Of a stretch of 64,000 nucleotides of DNA, positions 1 to 11,726 are shown one piece after another. The first letter of the stretch is position 1. Each line of letters begins with the position of its first letter. The notes beneath the pieces are model-generated. The model did no database searches, had not been told where the DNA came from, and was given only the letters and a program-made list of their open reading frames with translations. Source of the DNA: Providencia sp. (GTDB taxonomy: Bacteria > Pseudomonadota > Gammaproteobacteria > Enterobacterales > Enterobacteriaceae); NCBI RefSeq assembly GCF_003533305.1, contig NZ_DOEH01000009.1, positions 1 to 64,000 of the forward strand. The letters run 5' to 3'. The position numbers were made by a program, and so were the translations under genes.

Positions 1-73
1 AAATATAAAAAGTGGGGGATTTATTCAGATCAATCACTTTATACAAGGTGGTGAATGATTGCTGTCTACGACA

Positions 74-433
74 TTATGTGGGTAATGGATGTTCAAATTG
101 GCTTTTCCAATAAATCAAATACCGCAAATAATTCCCACCATCCTCTTGCAGCCCATGCACCAACGGTTTCATGCTTTTATGGGGTAAATCAGGCCACTCA
201 CCAATTCCTCTCGGTTGATGAATATTTTCCTCACTCAAGCTTTCCCATCCAACTTCATTCGGCACTAATGGGTAGTTGCCCAATGCAAGCATGCTTGATT
301 TTCCATTTATTTAAAAACGAAATCGCCATGCTTTTTTACCATTAGGTTTTACTTCAAGATATAAACCGTTGAAGTCATTGATACGATAAAGTTTTTCTTT
401 AGGTTTTGCAGTTCTGCATTTTGTATCAGTAAG
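74..433 (-). pseudogene. Relic of a P4-type tyrosine integrase (N-terminal arm-binding domain)
   Basis: Reading the minus strand from 433, one frame gives LTDTKCRTAKPKEKLYR followed by a segment with NGLYLEVKPNGKKAWRFRF, then a TAA at 311-313, then INGKSSMLALGNYPLV in the same frame. This is the DUF4102-type arm-binding domain at the start of P4-family integrases. The TAA stands where a codon such as Lys AAA would be expected, so a single base change could have caused it. No ATG precedes the segment. After ALGNYPLV the remaining ~60 residues, ending at 74, do not look like integrase and I do not recognise them. The catalytic domain is absent. The gene is dead, and probably marks an old island end beside ychF. 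Confidence 0.72.
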
Positions 434-510
434 TATAATAAGTTCAACTAGTTACATAAATTAACTTTATTGACTACTCTTTTAGTGGTGGGGGTTTTCA
501 GTGAGAAAAT

Positions 511-554
511 AAACAGCATAAAACTAAGTTAATATCATGAATTTCATGCTGTTT
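511..554 (-). terminator. Possible terminator of ychF
   Basis: Nine-base arms AAACAGCAT (511-519) and ATGCTGTTT (546-554) are perfect inverted repeats. On the minus strand they lie about 50 bases after the ychF stop and are followed by T-rich sequence. The 26-base loop is long, so this is a weak call. Confidence 0.3.
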
Positions 555-602
555 TATTATGATTTGATACTTTGTGGGGCAGTGTGAGACTAAAGTGTAA
601 GC

Positions 603-1694
603 TTACACGTTAAACAAGAAGTTCAATACATCGCCATCTTGAACGATATATTCTTTACCTTCGGCACGCATTTTGCCTGCTTCTTTAGCGCCTTGTTCAC
701 CACGATATTTAATAAAATCATCAAATGCGATGGTCTGTGCGCGGATAAAACCTTTTTCAAAATCGGTATGAATTTTACCTGCTGCTTGTGGTGCAGTAGC
801 ACCGACAGGGATAGTCCAAGCTCGAACTTCTTTTACACCCGCTGTAAAGTAAGTTTGTAGTTCCAGTAGCTCATACCCAGCACGAATTACACGGTTAAGA
901 CCAGGTTCTTCAATACCTAAGTCAGCCATAAATTCTTCACGATCTGCATCTTCAAGTTCTGCAATATCAGATTCGATTGCTGCACAGACAGGAACAACTA
1001 CAGAACCTTCTGATTCAGCAATTTTATAAACCACATCTAAATATGGATTGTTTTCAAAACCATCTTCATTGACGTTGGCAATGTACATTGTCGGTTTTAA
1101 GGTTAAGAAGCTTAAGTAACGGATAGCGGCTTTGTCTTCCGCAGATAAATTTAAGCTGCGTAACATGCCTGCTTGTTCAAGGTGAGGCAGACATTTTTCT
1201 AATGCTTCTAATTCTGCTTTAGCGTCTTTATCGCCACCTTTTGCACGTTTCTGTACGCGGTGAATTGCTCGCTCACAAGCATCTAGGTCAGATAATGCAA
1301 GTTCTGTATTGATGATTTCAATATCAGATGCAGGGTCGACTTTACCTGAAACGTGAATGATATTGTCATTTTCAAAGCAGCGAACTACGTGGCCAATAGC
1401 TTCGGTTTCACGGATATTCGTTAAAAACTGATTTCCAAGGCCTTCACCTTTGGATGCACCCTTAACCAAACCTGCGATATCAACAAACTCCATCGTGGTT
1501 GGCAAAATACGTTGTGGTTTTACGATTTCGGCTAATTGATCAAGACGTGCGTCTGGCATTGGCACAACACCCGTATTGGGTTCAATCGTACAAAAAGGAA
1601 AGTTGGCCGCTTCGATACCGGCTTTGGTCAATGCATTAAAAAGTGTGGATTTACCCACGTTAGGCAGACCAACGATACCGCATTTAAAACCCAT
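603..1694 (-). CDS. ychF: Redox-regulated OBG-family ATPase/GTPase YchF
   Basis: Cytosolic ribosome-associated P-loop NTPase of the Obg/YchF family; family members bind ATP in preference to GTP and act in stress and redox responses. The 363 residues match the usual length. The P-loop GLPNVGKS lies at about 9-16 and the Walker B/G3 motif DIAGL at 72-76; an NVNE motif occupies the G4 position, as in other YchF proteins, and a TGS domain fills the C-terminal ~80 residues. It follows pth on the same strand after a 185-base gap, the E. coli pth-ychF order. The start is the only ATG ahead of the P-loop. Confidence 0.97.
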   Translation of the reverse strand: MGFKCGIVGLPNVGKSTLFNALTKAGIEAANFPFCTIEPNTGVVPMPDARLDQLAEIVKPQRILPTTMEFVDIAGLVKGASKGEGLGNQFLTNIRETEAIGHVVRCFENDNIIHVSGKVDPASDIEIINTELALSDLDACERAIHRVQKRAKGGDKDAKAELEALEKCLPHLEQAGMLRSLNLSAEDKAAIRYLSFLTLKPTMYIANVNEDGFENNPYLDVVYKIAESEGSVVVPVCAAIESDIAELEDADREEFMADLGIEEPGLNRVIRAGYELLELQTYFTAGVKEVRAWTIPVGATAPQAAGKIHTDFEKGFIRAQTIAFDDFIKYRGEQGAKEAGKMRAEGKEYIVQDGDVLNFLFNV

Positions 1695-1879
1695 ATGTCT
1701 CGATCCTTAATAGCAAGGGGCAGACTTGTGCTGCACCTGATGTTAGAAAATTGCCGCTGATTATACACAAAAAGTAGACTTTGATGAAATGAAGTCTTAG
1801 AGGTGGTTGACCTTATAAACTTATTTTTATTGTAACAATAATCAAAGTAGCAATTAATTTTGTATGATTAGTTTTATTC

Positions 1880-2470
1880 TTATGATGTTGCTTTAAAACT
1901 ATGTAGTCGGTTAATTGCTTTATTCATACCTTCAGTTAAAAGGATTTCAGTGCAGCTTAATGCTTCATCAATAGCTTCATCAATCAGTTTTTGCTCGGAC
2001 ATGGGCGGTTTTCCTAAAACAAAGCCGACAACTTTACTTTTATCGCCAGGATGACCAATGCCAATACGTAACCGATAAAAATTAGGATTATTAGCAAATT
2101 TGCTTTGAATATCTTTTAAACCGTTATGTCCACCATTACTGCCACCAAGCTTCATTTTTGCCACGCCGGGAGGAAAGTCGAGTTCGTCATGAGCGACTAA
2201 AATTTCATCAAGTTCGATACGATAAAAATTTGCAATTGCAGCAACGGCTTTACCACTTAAATTCATAAATGTTGTTGGCACTAAAAGGCGAACATCATTG
2301 CCACCAATATTAATACGTGCAGTATAACCAAAAAATTTTGGCTCTTCCTTTAACGGTTGATTATGACGATCGGCTAGTAAATCAACATACCATGCTCCTG
2401 CGTTATGTCGAGTTTGCGCATATTCAGCGCCTGGATTAGCAAGACCAACAATTAATTTTATTTTGCTCAC
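1880..2470 (-). CDS. pth: Peptidyl-tRNA hydrolase
   Basis: Cleaves the ester bond of peptidyl-tRNA that drops off ribosomes, recycling tRNA in the cytosol. The 196 residues have the family hallmarks: VGLANPG with substrate-binding Asn12, the catalytic His22 in RHNAG, FMNLSG, the HDELD motif with the catalytic Asp, and [12 protein letters not shown]. Length is the bacterial standard. It begins a minus-strand pair with ychF and is divergent from ychH, so the 297-base space to ychH should hold both promoters. Confidence 0.97.
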   Translation of the reverse strand: MSKIKLIVGLANPGAEYAQTRHNAGAWYVDLLADRHNQPLKEEPKFFGYTARINIGGNDVRLLVPTTFMNLSGKAVAAIANFYRIELDEILVAHDELDFPPGVAKMKLGGSNGGHNGLKDIQSKFANNPNFYRLRIGIGHPGDKSKVVGFVLGKPPMSEQKLIDEAIDEALSCTEILLTEGMNKAINRLHSFKATS

Positions 2471-2767
2471 GGATTCGATTTCACAGTCAGTTTATAGAAA
2501 TAATGCCCTAGTTTACCCTGTGAGAGAAAGGATGTAAAAAATGCTACTCATAAAGTAACCATGATTATTATCATCATCTGAATTATTCGCTATTAGTATT
2601 GCTTTGAGAAAGGCACATTATGTGCAGATTTATCGGTAAAATTCTGTGCATGTGATGTCTATCGCAAATAATTTTACTTAGCGCACTATAATACTTACAT
2701 AAATATAAAGTTTTACCGAATTTTTTTACACTTGCTGACTTATCAGGTTACTGATAGTGGAGGTAGT

Positions 2768-3034
2768 ATGAAACGTAAATTTGCTCATGTGGTTGGTAAT
2801 GTTTTAATGGGAATAGGGTTAATCATGATGATTGGTAGCATCGGAATTAATTTATTCTCTCACGTTGTCAATTTCGGATTGTCAGAATTAGTTACTAACG
2901 GCTCACTCTTCGGCATATTTATTGGGGCATTAGTTTGGTTAGTAGGCGCAAGAGTTGGCGGTAGAGAAAAAGTTGCAGATCGTTACTGGCTGCTAAAACA
3001 TCACTATCGTAATGACAATCATCGTTATCCATAA
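2768..3034 (+). CDS. ychH: Inner-membrane stress protein YchH
   Basis: Small membrane protein of about 88 residues resembling E. coli YchH throughout, with MKRK at the start, two hydrophobic segments (about 8-30 and 42-62) and the conserved GARVGG...DRYW motif before a basic tail. YchH is linked to stress and biofilm phenotypes in E. coli; its molecular role is unknown. I chose ATG 2768 over an upstream alternative start because GGAGGT lies directly before it and the protein then matches YchH. It is divergent from pth as in E. coli, but here prs, not dauA, is the next gene. Confidence 0.92.
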   Translation: MKRKFAHVVGNVLMGIGLIMMIGSIGINLFSHVVNFGLSELVTNGSLFGIFIGALVWLVGARVGGREKVADRYWLLKHHYRNDNHRYP

Positions 3035-3425
3035 TATTAACGGCATAGCAATAATTATAGAGTATTAATTGCATAATTTTGACAATTATCGGGCAGTTAA
3101 TACATTGCAGTTATTAATAATATGAATAATAAGAGTGATGTTCTTTATATGGGGAACTCGCTCTTATGTCTTTTATCATGCCTATTAGTATTAAATTATT
3201 ATCAAAGTCTAGCGTCCATTCAAATCAGTTACTCATTCGTTACCCAAATCAATTATTCAAATTAACCACAGATAATATATATCTATTTGTTTATCATGAT
3301 ATTTTATTGTCATGATGCCATTGATAAGTTTGAATATTAAGAAATCCTGAAGAACTCTTATGAGGAGTGTATTTATGAATGAGGTAATCGAATTATGGTT
3401 TAAGTGAGATAAATAAAAAAATAAA
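3035..3425. other. Gene-free stretch between ychH and prs
   Basis: AT-rich, with no convincing gene. A 50-codon plus-strand frame from 3165 has no ribosome binding site or recognisable content. An imperfect hairpin (AAGAGTGA at 3131-3138 with TCGCTCTT at 3158-3165) may end ychH transcription, but it lacks a clean T-run. In E. coli dauA lies here. Confidence 0.4.
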
Positions 3426-3456
3426 GCCCCTACAGTTGGATGTCAACTGTAGGGGC
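3411..3456 (-). terminator. Second Rho-independent terminator after prs
   Basis: A perfect 13-bp stem pairs GCCCCTACAGTTG (3426-3438) with CAACTGTAGGGGC (3444-3456) around a 5-base loop. On the minus strand it is followed by a T-rich run. It lies 70 bases beyond the first prs terminator, giving a tandem pair. Confidence 0.85.
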
Positions 3457-3493
3457 GCTACTTCTTTCGTGACCTATCGCTTTGTTTAGCTTA

Positions 3494-3526
3494 AATAAAA
3501 AAACGGGATATTAATACCCCCGTTTT
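3494..3526 (-). terminator. First Rho-independent terminator after prs
   Basis: AAAACGGG (3500-3507) pairs with CCCGTTTT (3519-3526), six bases after the prs stop codon. The minus-strand 3' side runs straight into a stretch of T. Confidence 0.85.
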
Positions 3527-3532
3527 CAGGTA

Positions 3533-4549
<1,017 letters not shown>

Positions 4550-5425
4550 TTATTGGTGCAATACACGGGTTATCCCAGCGCGGAATCTGTGCAGTGGTGA
4601 TTCATTTGCCCCTTGGGCTATAAATCCCTGCACCCACGATGGGGCTTTATTTAACACCTTAAGGGCATCAGCTTGTGTTTTAAATTCAGAAAAAACACAA
4701 GCGCCTGTTCCTGTTAGGCGAGACGGAGCGTATTGTAACAGCCAAGAAACTAGCTGTTCAACCTCACGAAAACGTTTTCTTGCAATTGGTTCGCAGTCAT
4801 TAGCGTACGGAGCCAGTAATAATGCGGCTAGAGAGCGTTTTGGAGAATTTCGATTTAATTGCGGATCTGTGAAGATTGTCGGGGTTGAAATTTCAATTCC
4901 GGGGTGCGCGACCAAATACCAATTCTCTTTTGGGGACGCAGGGGTTAAAATTTCACCAATTCCTTCGGCAAATGCAGCATGCCCTTTAACAAAAACGGGC
5001 ACATCAGCGCCAAGCGTTTTACCCAACTCCGCGAGTACCTCATCAGAAACTTGTGTTCCCCAATGTTCATTTAATGCAATTAATGTTGTTGCAGCATTGG
5101 AAGAGCCGCCGCCAATCCCTCCACCCATTGGTAAAACCTTATGGATACTGATATCAGCACCAAGAGCTCCCTGATGTTGTAGGGTATTTTTGCAATAAGA
5201 TTGTAAAAGCTTAGCTGCTTTGACAATTAAATTATTTTCAGGCTCAACGCTTAACATTTCTGTGGTTAGATTTAATTGGTTGTCGGCGCGCGTCGTGACA
5301 GTAATTTCATCACCATAATCTAAAAACTGAAATAAGGTTTGTAACTCATGATAACCGTCAGGTCGCTGTCCTGTAATATACAAAAAGAGATTTAATTTTG
5401 CGGGTGAGGGCCAAGTTAAGGTCAT
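4550..5425 (-). CDS. ispE: 4-diphosphocytidyl-2-C-methyl-D-erythritol kinase
   Basis: GHMP-family kinase of the MEP isoprenoid pathway; phosphorylates the 2-hydroxyl of CDP-methylerythritol with ATP. The 291-residue protein has [13 protein letters not shown] at the N-terminus, DGYHEL, and the glycine-rich GHMP loop [14 protein letters not shown] at about residue 100. Its start overlaps the lolB stop by four bases (ATGA type), so translation is probably coupled. The order lolB-ispE-prs is the conserved enterobacterial one. Confidence 0.97.
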   Translation of the reverse strand: MTLTWPSPAKLNLFLYITGQRPDGYHELQTLFQFLDYGDEITVTTRADNQLNLTTEMLSVEPENNLIVKAAKLLQSYCKNTLQHQGALGADISIHKVLPMGGGIGGGSSNAATTLIALNEHWGTQVSDEVLAELGKTLGADVPVFVKGHAAFAEGIGEILTPASPKENWYLVAHPGIEISTPTIFTDPQLNRNSPKRSLAALLLAPYANDCEPIARKRFREVEQLVSWLLQYAPSRLTGTGACVFSEFKTQADALKVLNKAPSWVQGFIAQGANESPLHRFRAGITRVLHQ

Positions 5426-6096
5426 TTTTTCAGTGTCCAGCTATCCATTTTTAATTTGATTATTCTATTACCTTGGCGTAGTTCAAGGTGATTAGGGAGC
5501 ATTGGCACCGTTTTGTTGTCATAGGAAATATAATCGAGTTGCCATTTTTCACCATTTTGTTCAAACATAACTGTTTTTAATAAATGATTTTCATCTAAAG
5601 TAAATTCAGTCGCTCGTCCCGGAGAGCCGGTCAGCCAGGCAGTTAAGTCATCTAATGGAATTTCCATACCTGTTAATTGATAAATGAGCTCGCTCGGGAC
5701 ATCACTCATATGTGTTTTACCATCTTTGGTGGTCAAACGTGCCAAATCTGGTTCAACAGTCAGTTCAAGCTCACGGCTGCCAAGTGGATTAGTCAGTAGC
5801 AAACGATACTTTTCAGGCGTGTATTGTTGCCAGAAAAATTTTGCATAGGTTTTTGTTTCGCCACCATTGTAAACAAAAGAACCCCGAGTTTGGTAATCAC
5901 GTAATTGAGCCAGTTCTTGTTGATGGGTTTTCCATTGTGCATCCGAGGCTGAGCCAGTCCCTTTAGTGGTGTTTTGTGACGTTGTCACACATGCGGTTAG
6001 CATTAAACACGAAAGCGGTAATAGACGTAAAAAGCCTTTAGCAGGGTGGCGAAATGACAAATTTGGGGAAAAGTACATATTATCGAGTCTCAACAT
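5422..6096 (-). CDS. lolB: Outer-membrane lipoprotein insertase LolB
   Basis: Accepts lipoproteins from the periplasmic carrier LolA and inserts them into the outer membrane; it is itself a lipoprotein. A signal peptide ends in a lipobox (LMLTAC) with the acylated Cys, followed by the LolA/LolB fold region ([26 protein letters not shown] is characteristic, shown by its key residues W, Y and NPLGS). The start is uncertain: TTG 6129, ATG 6096 and ATG 6078 are in frame. I prefer 6096 because CGGAA stands at a good distance; 6078 gives a more ordinary n-region. The first gene of lolB-ispE-prs. Confidence 0.93.
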   Translation of the reverse strand: MLRLDNMYFSPNLSFRHPAKGFLRLLPLSCLMLTACVTTSQNTTKGTGSASDAQWKTHQQELAQLRDYQTRGSFVYNGGETKTYAKFFWQQYTPEKYRLLLTNPLGSRELELTVEPDLARLTTKDGKTHMSDVPSELIYQLTGMEIPLDDLTAWLTGSPGRATEFTLDENHLLKTVMFEQNGEKWQLDYISYDNKTVPMLPNHLELRQGNRIIKLKMDSWTLKK

Positions 6097-6771
6097 AGTA
6101 TTCCGTGACAACATAATTTTAGGTAACAACTTATTTTTACTGGCGACGGGATGATTTTATCATTTTTCCATTAGCTGGGCGAGGTCGGCAGTGATTACAC
6201 TATGAGCAAGTACTATGAGCAAGCACTATGAGTATTAGTTTAGCAGTTTAATGGGACGTTAATCTTGAGTAATTTTTACTATGAATACTCGATATTCTTT
6301 ACTCAATGATATTAATGCCATATTTAATGATTCAACATAAAGAAAAAATGCGCCAATATTGCTAATTTATCAATCAGATTGGGTTTATTCGTTCACTTTT
6401 ATCGTGAAAGCCCATTTGCTTTGTGTGCGAAATAATTGCATTCTATATGCATGTTATTGTTATTGATAATTTTATAAGTTATAAAATATTAACAGAAGAA
6501 TAGAAAAGAATTGTGCAGAATAGTAAAATTAAATAAAGCTTTAAAATTTATTTAATCAATATTTAATCACCGAGTTTACTTGATATTTTTGCTTCAATTG
6601 TAGGTTAATTTTTTGGTGTCGATCATCTTTCTGATGATAGCTAATCTCTACCCGTAGATCGATGTGCGCTAATCATCTACAATACACCAATATAAACAAC
6701 AGTCGTGCCGTTATTATTTGGCATTACTTATAATGATAAATAATTAGCAATGTGAGCCTGTCGTAAGCACA
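6097..6771. other. Divergent lolB/hemA control region
   Basis: About 675 AT-rich bases without a gene, longer than needed for two promoters. It holds a 13-base tandem repeat near lolB (6198-6232) and, about 150 bases before hemA, a short hairpin ATCATC-TTTCT-GATGAT. I could not assign promoters with confidence. Confidence 0.4.
6198..6232. repeat. 13-bp tandem repeat, 2.7 copies
   Basis: The unit CACTATGAGCAAG is repeated with one T/C difference (copy 2 starts TACTATG) and a partial third copy. It lies about 100 bases upstream of lolB, in the lolB/hemA intergenic region. It could arise by slippage. Confidence 0.75.
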
Positions 6772-8034
6772 ATGACCTTATTAGCATTAGGCATTAACCA
6801 CAAAACAGCACCAGTAGCCCTGCGTGAGCGGGTGACTTTCGGTCCTGATAAAATTGACCATGCACTTGGGGAGCTACTTAAGCAGCCTCATGTAAGCGGG
6901 GGCGTTGTGTTGTCTACTTGTAATAGAACTGAACTGTATCTAAGTTTAGGAACACAAGAGAAAGCACAAGAGCAATTAATTAATTGGTTGTGTGATTTTC
7001 ATGATATAACCCCTAAAGATTTGAAACCGAGTCTTTACTGGCATCAAGATGACCAAGCTGTGAGCCACTTAATGCGAGTAGCAAGTGGGCTTGACTCATT
7101 AGTGCTCGGTGAGCCTCAGATTTTGGGGCAAGTGAAAAAAGCATTTGCACTTTCACAAGGTAATCATTCATTATCCAGTGAATTAGAGCGTCTTTTTCAA
7201 AAGTCATTTTCCGTGGCTAAACGGGTACGTACCGAAACAGATATTGGCGCAAATGCAGTATCAGTTGCGTTTGCAGCTTGTACTCTCGCAAGGCAGATTT
7301 TTGAATCATTGAAAAATTTAACTATTTTGCTTGTGGGTGCTGGTGAAACGATTGAATTAGTTGCACGCCATTTGCGAGAGCATGGGGTTCAATGCATGAT
7401 GATAGCTAATCGAACCCGTGAGCGTGCCGAGTTACTTGCAAATGAAGTGAATGCGCAGGTCATTACGTTATCAGATATTGATAACCGCCTAGCGGAAGCG
7501 GATATTGTCATTAGTTCTACTGCGAGTCCATTACCTATGATTGGTAAAGGAATGGTCGAGCGTGCAATGAAAGCGCGTCGTAGTAAGCCTATGTTATTGA
7601 TTGATATTGCGGTGCCTCGTGATATTGAACAAGATGTTAATAAATTAAGAGATGTTTATCTCTATACTGTTGATGACCTAGAGTCTATTATTCAGCAGAA
7701 CCTTGCTCAGCGCAAAGCCGCAGCTGTTGAAGCTGAATTTATTGTTGAGCAAGAAAGTAGCCATTTTATGGATTGGTTGCGTTCACAATCGGCGGTATCT
7801 ACAATTCGCGATTATAGAGAGCAGGCTGAGGCAATTCGGGCTAATATGACCGAAAAAGCGTTGTTGGCAATAAGTCAAGGCGCTAATCCTGAGCAAGTGA
7901 TTATGCAGTTATCGCAGCAATTAACCAACCGACTTATCCACGCTCCAACCAAATCTTTGCAGCAAGCTGCTGGGAATGGTGATATTGAGCGTTTGAATCT
8001 TCTTAGGGACAGCTTAGGGCTGGACCATCAATAA
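6772..8034 (+). CDS. hemA: Glutamyl-tRNA reductase
   Basis: First committed enzyme of C5-pathway haem synthesis; reduces glutamyl-tRNA with NADPH to glutamate-1-semialdehyde. The 420 residues match the family. Catalytic Cys50 lies in [11 protein letters not shown]; the NADPH domain follows with [14 protein letters not shown] at about 190, and the C-terminal dimerisation helices end the protein. The N-terminal [14 protein letters not shown] includes the segment that, in E. coli, marks HemA for haem-dependent proteolysis. It heads hemA-prfA-prmC, the standard order. Confidence 0.98.
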   Translation: MTLLALGINHKTAPVALRERVTFGPDKIDHALGELLKQPHVSGGVVLSTCNRTELYLSLGTQEKAQEQLINWLCDFHDITPKDLKPSLYWHQDDQAVSHLMRVASGLDSLVLGEPQILGQVKKAFALSQGNHSLSSELERLFQKSFSVAKRVRTETDIGANAVSVAFAACTLARQIFESLKNLTILLVGAGETIELVARHLREHGVQCMMIANRTRERAELLANEVNAQVITLSDIDNRLAEADIVISSTASPLPMIGKGMVERAMKARRSKPMLLIDIAVPRDIEQDVNKLRDVYLYTVDDLESIIQQNLAQRKAAAVEAEFIVEQESSHFMDWLRSQSAVSTIRDYREQAEAIRANMTEKALLAISQGANPEQVIMQLSQQLTNRLIHAPTKSLQQAAGNGDIERLNLLRDSLGLDHQ

Positions 8035-8065
8035 CCACTTTTTAATCATAGGTTTGATATAACGA

Positions 8066-9148
8066 ATGAAGCCTTCTATTGTCGCAAAATTAGAAGCATT
8101 ACAAGAACGCTACGAAGAAATTGAAGCGCACCTTGCAGATGCAGGTGTAATTGCCGATCAAGACCGTTTTCGTGCTTTATCAAAAGAATATTCACAGTTA
8201 TCTGATGTTGCTAAATGCTTCACATCATGGCGCGCTGTGCAGGATGATATTGAAACCGCTGAAATGCTGTTAGATGATCCTGAAATGAAAGAAATGGCTC
8301 AAGAAGAGCTAAAAGATGCCAAAGCGCGTAATGAAGAGTTAGAACAGGAATTACAATTACTGTTACTACCGAAAGATCCCGATGATGAATATAACTGCTT
8401 CCTGGAGATCCGCGCAGGTGCAGGCGGTGATGAAGCTGCAATATTTGCGGGCGATTTATTCCGTATGTACAGCCGTTTTGCTGAAAATAATCGCTGGAAG
8501 GTTGAATTGATGAGCGCCAGTGATGGTGAACATGGCGGTTATAAAGAGGTTATTGCAAAAATTTCAGGTGATAACGTATATGGTCGTTTGAAATTTGAAT
8601 CAGGCGGGCATCGTGTTCAACGTGTTCCTGAAACTGAGTCACAAGGTCGTATTCATACTTCTGCTTGTACTATCGCCATTTTACCTGAATTACCAGAAGC
8701 CGAATTACCTGAGATCAGTCCGACTGATATCCGTATTGATACTTTCCGTTCATCAGGAGCGGGTGGACAGCACGTAAATACCACCGATTCTGCTATTCGT
8801 ATTACGCATATTCCAACGGGTATCGTGGTCGAGTGTCAAGATGAACGTTCTCAGCATAAAAACAAAGCGAAAGCGATGTCAGTGTTAGGTTCGCGTATTC
8901 GTCAAGCAGAAATGGCTAAGCGTCAAGCTGCTGAAGCTTCGGAGCGTCGTAATTTGTTAGGAACAGGCGATCGTTCAGACCGTATCCGTACTTATAATTT
9001 TCCACAAGGGCGTGTGACTGACCATCGAATTAATATCACGTTATATCGTTTGGATGAAGTGATGGAAGGTAAATTAGATTCATTGATACAACCTATTATC
9101 AACGAATATCAAGCTGACCAACTTTCTGCTTTGTCTGAGCAGGATTAA
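8066..9148 (+). CDS. prfA: Peptide chain release factor 1
   Basis: Recognises UAA and UAG in the ribosomal A site and triggers peptide release. The 360 residues contain the catalytic GGQ motif in [15 protein letters not shown] and the stop-codon-reading PxT tripeptide, here PET in [10 protein letters not shown] rather than the E. coli PAT. The N-terminal coiled domain is complete. The stop TAA shares its last A with the ATG of prmC (TAATG), which modifies the GGQ glutamine, so the two are translationally coupled. Confidence 0.98.
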   Translation: MKPSIVAKLEALQERYEEIEAHLADAGVIADQDRFRALSKEYSQLSDVAKCFTSWRAVQDDIETAEMLLDDPEMKEMAQEELKDAKARNEELEQELQLLLLPKDPDDEYNCFLEIRAGAGGDEAAIFAGDLFRMYSRFAENNRWKVELMSASDGEHGGYKEVIAKISGDNVYGRLKFESGGHRVQRVPETESQGRIHTSACTIAILPELPEAELPEISPTDIRIDTFRSSGAGGQHVNTTDSAIRITHIPTGIVVECQDERSQHKNKAKAMSVLGSRIRQAEMAKRQAAEASERRNLLGTGDRSDRIRTYNFPQGRVTDHRINITLYRLDEVMEGKLDSLIQPIINEYQADQLSALSEQD

Positions 9149-9981
9149 TGCAATTTAGTGAATGGTTAAAGCAGGCAGGCAGTCGGCTGTCTGCTAGCGA
9201 CAGTGCAAAACGGGATGCTGAAATCCTATTAGAACATTGCACTGGGCGTAGCCGTACCTATATTATTGCCTTTAGTGAGACTGAGCTTAGTGCTGATGAG
9301 CAAGCTCAACTTGAGCCACTTTTGCAGCGGCGTGAGCAGGGCGAGCCTATTGCTTACATTATTGGCGAGCGCGAATTTTGGTCTTTGCCTCTGTATGTTT
9401 CCCCCGCAACATTAATTCCACGACCTGATACAGAATGTCTTGTAGAACAAGCGTTAGCGCACCTCAATCAAAGCCATTGTCATTTGCTTGATCTTGGGAC
9501 AGGTACAGGTGCAGTTGCACTTGCTCTAGCGTCAGAACTACCTGATAGCACCGTGATTGGCGTGGATTTTAGTTTGGAAGCGGTCGCTTTAGCGCAAAAA
9601 AATCAACAACGTTTGAATATTTCGAATGTTCAATTTATACAAAGTGATTGGTTTACTTCACTATCGATTCAACAATTTGATATGATTGTTAGTAATCCTC
9701 CTTATATTGATGAACGTGATAATCACCTCAATGAAGGTGATGTGCGATTTGAACCAACAACTGCGTTGGTAGCAAAAGATAATGGTTTGTTTGATTTAGC
9801 ACATATTATTGCTAAATCGAAGTATTATCTGAAAAATCAAGGGTGGTTGCTTCTTGAACATGGTTGGCAGCAAGGATTAGCTGTGCGAGAGTTATTTAAA
9901 CAACATGGGTACACCAATATTGAAACCTGCCTCGATTATGGTGGACGAGATAGAGTTTCACTTGGCCAGTGGCAGCGCTGA
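9148..9981 (+). CDS. prmC: Release factor glutamine N5-methyltransferase
   Basis: Methylates the glutamine of the GGQ motif in RF1 and RF2 using S-adenosylmethionine. The 277-residue protein has the helical substrate-binding N-terminus, the SAM motif DLGTGTG at 115-121 and the signature NPPY at 183-186 that positions the glutamine amide. It overlaps prfA by one base. In E. coli sirB2 follows; here the next gene is sirB1. Confidence 0.97.
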   Translation: MQFSEWLKQAGSRLSASDSAKRDAEILLEHCTGRSRTYIIAFSETELSADEQAQLEPLLQRREQGEPIAYIIGEREFWSLPLYVSPATLIPRPDTECLVEQALAHLNQSHCHLLDLGTGTGAVALALASELPDSTVIGVDFSLEAVALAQKNQQRLNISNVQFIQSDWFTSLSIQQFDMIVSNPPYIDERDNHLNEGDVRFEPTTALVAKDNGLFDLAHIIAKSKYYLKNQGWLLLEHGWQQGLAVRELFKQHGYTNIETCLDYGGRDRVSLGQWQR

Positions 9982-10004
9982 GTGAGCGAATGCAGTGGGA
10001 AAGA

Positions 10005-10814
10005 ATGAAAACCATAGCAAATATTGAATTTAATAAGTTACCTTTAAGTGAAGGCATCATGATGGTTTCTCAAAACATCTGCCTCGATTTTCCATTTATA
10101 AAGGTTCAACATCAACTCGATAGCCTAGTTTCAGCAGCGAAAGTTGCAATAGACTTGCAAGCCGATAATAATTCAAAAATTGAACAACTTATTGCCTTAT
10201 TTTATGGTGAGTGGTCATTTGGCCCAGCTGAAGGTGTCTATTCATTATCTGACATGTTATGGCTAGATAAAGTCTTGTCCTCGAAACAAGGGACGCCAGT
10301 GACGCTTGGTTCAATTTTTCTGTATATTTCTGAGCAATTAGGCATTGATATCGCCCCCGCTATTTTTCCAACGCAATTGCTTTTTGTTGCAGAAAAAAAT
10401 GATGGTTCTCAGTGGTTTATTAATCCTGTGAATGGTGAAACATTATCATTGCATACACTGAGTATGTGGCTAAAAGGGACCGTTGATCCTTATTCAGAAC
10501 TCTTCTACGATAAACTTGAAGAAGCTGAAAATAGTGTGATCATTCGAAAAATCTTCGACACGTTAAAAGCGGCTTTAATGGAAGAGAAAAAAATGGAATT
10601 AGCGTTAAAAGTGTGTGAAACACTATTAACGCTTGATCCTGAAGATCCTTATGAAATCCGTGATCGTGGACTTATATTGGCACATTTAGATTGTAATCAT
10701 GTCGCCTTGAGCGACCTGAATTATTTTATTGAACAATGCCCTGAAGATCCGGTATCAGAAATGATTAAGATTCAAATCTATTCATTGGATAACCATCCGG
10801 TAGTATTACATTAA
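10005..10814 (+). CDS. sirB1: SirB1-family transglutaminase-like/TPR protein
   Basis: Resembles E. coli SirB1 (YchA) over its full length of 269 residues: FNKLPLSEG near the start, the LIALFYGEWSF and INPVNGETLS segments of the transglutaminase-like domain, and a TPR-like C-terminus with DPEDPYEIRDRGLI and YFIEQCPEDP. Its biochemical role is unknown. ATG 10005 is chosen because MKTIANIEFNK aligns with the E. coli start and GGGA stands just before it; upstream in-frame starts overlap prmC. It lies between prmC and kdsA, and its usual partner sirB2 is absent. Confidence 0.93.
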   Translation: MKTIANIEFNKLPLSEGIMMVSQNICLDFPFIKVQHQLDSLVSAAKVAIDLQADNNSKIEQLIALFYGEWSFGPAEGVYSLSDMLWLDKVLSSKQGTPVTLGSIFLYISEQLGIDIAPAIFPTQLLFVAEKNDGSQWFINPVNGETLSLHTLSMWLKGTVDPYSELFYDKLEEAENSVIIRKIFDTLKAALMEEKKMELALKVCETLLTLDPEDPYEIRDRGLILAHLDCNHVALSDLNYFIEQCPEDPVSEMIKIQIYSLDNHPVVLH

Positions 10815-10823
10815 TTAACGTAG

Positions 10824-11714
<891 letters not shown>

Positions 11715-11726
11715 TTCAGGTTTATC

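Noticed and set aside
55..345. Plus-strand 96-codon open frame at the left end
   Set aside because: It lies antisense to the integrase relic, has no recognisable content and no ribosome binding site.
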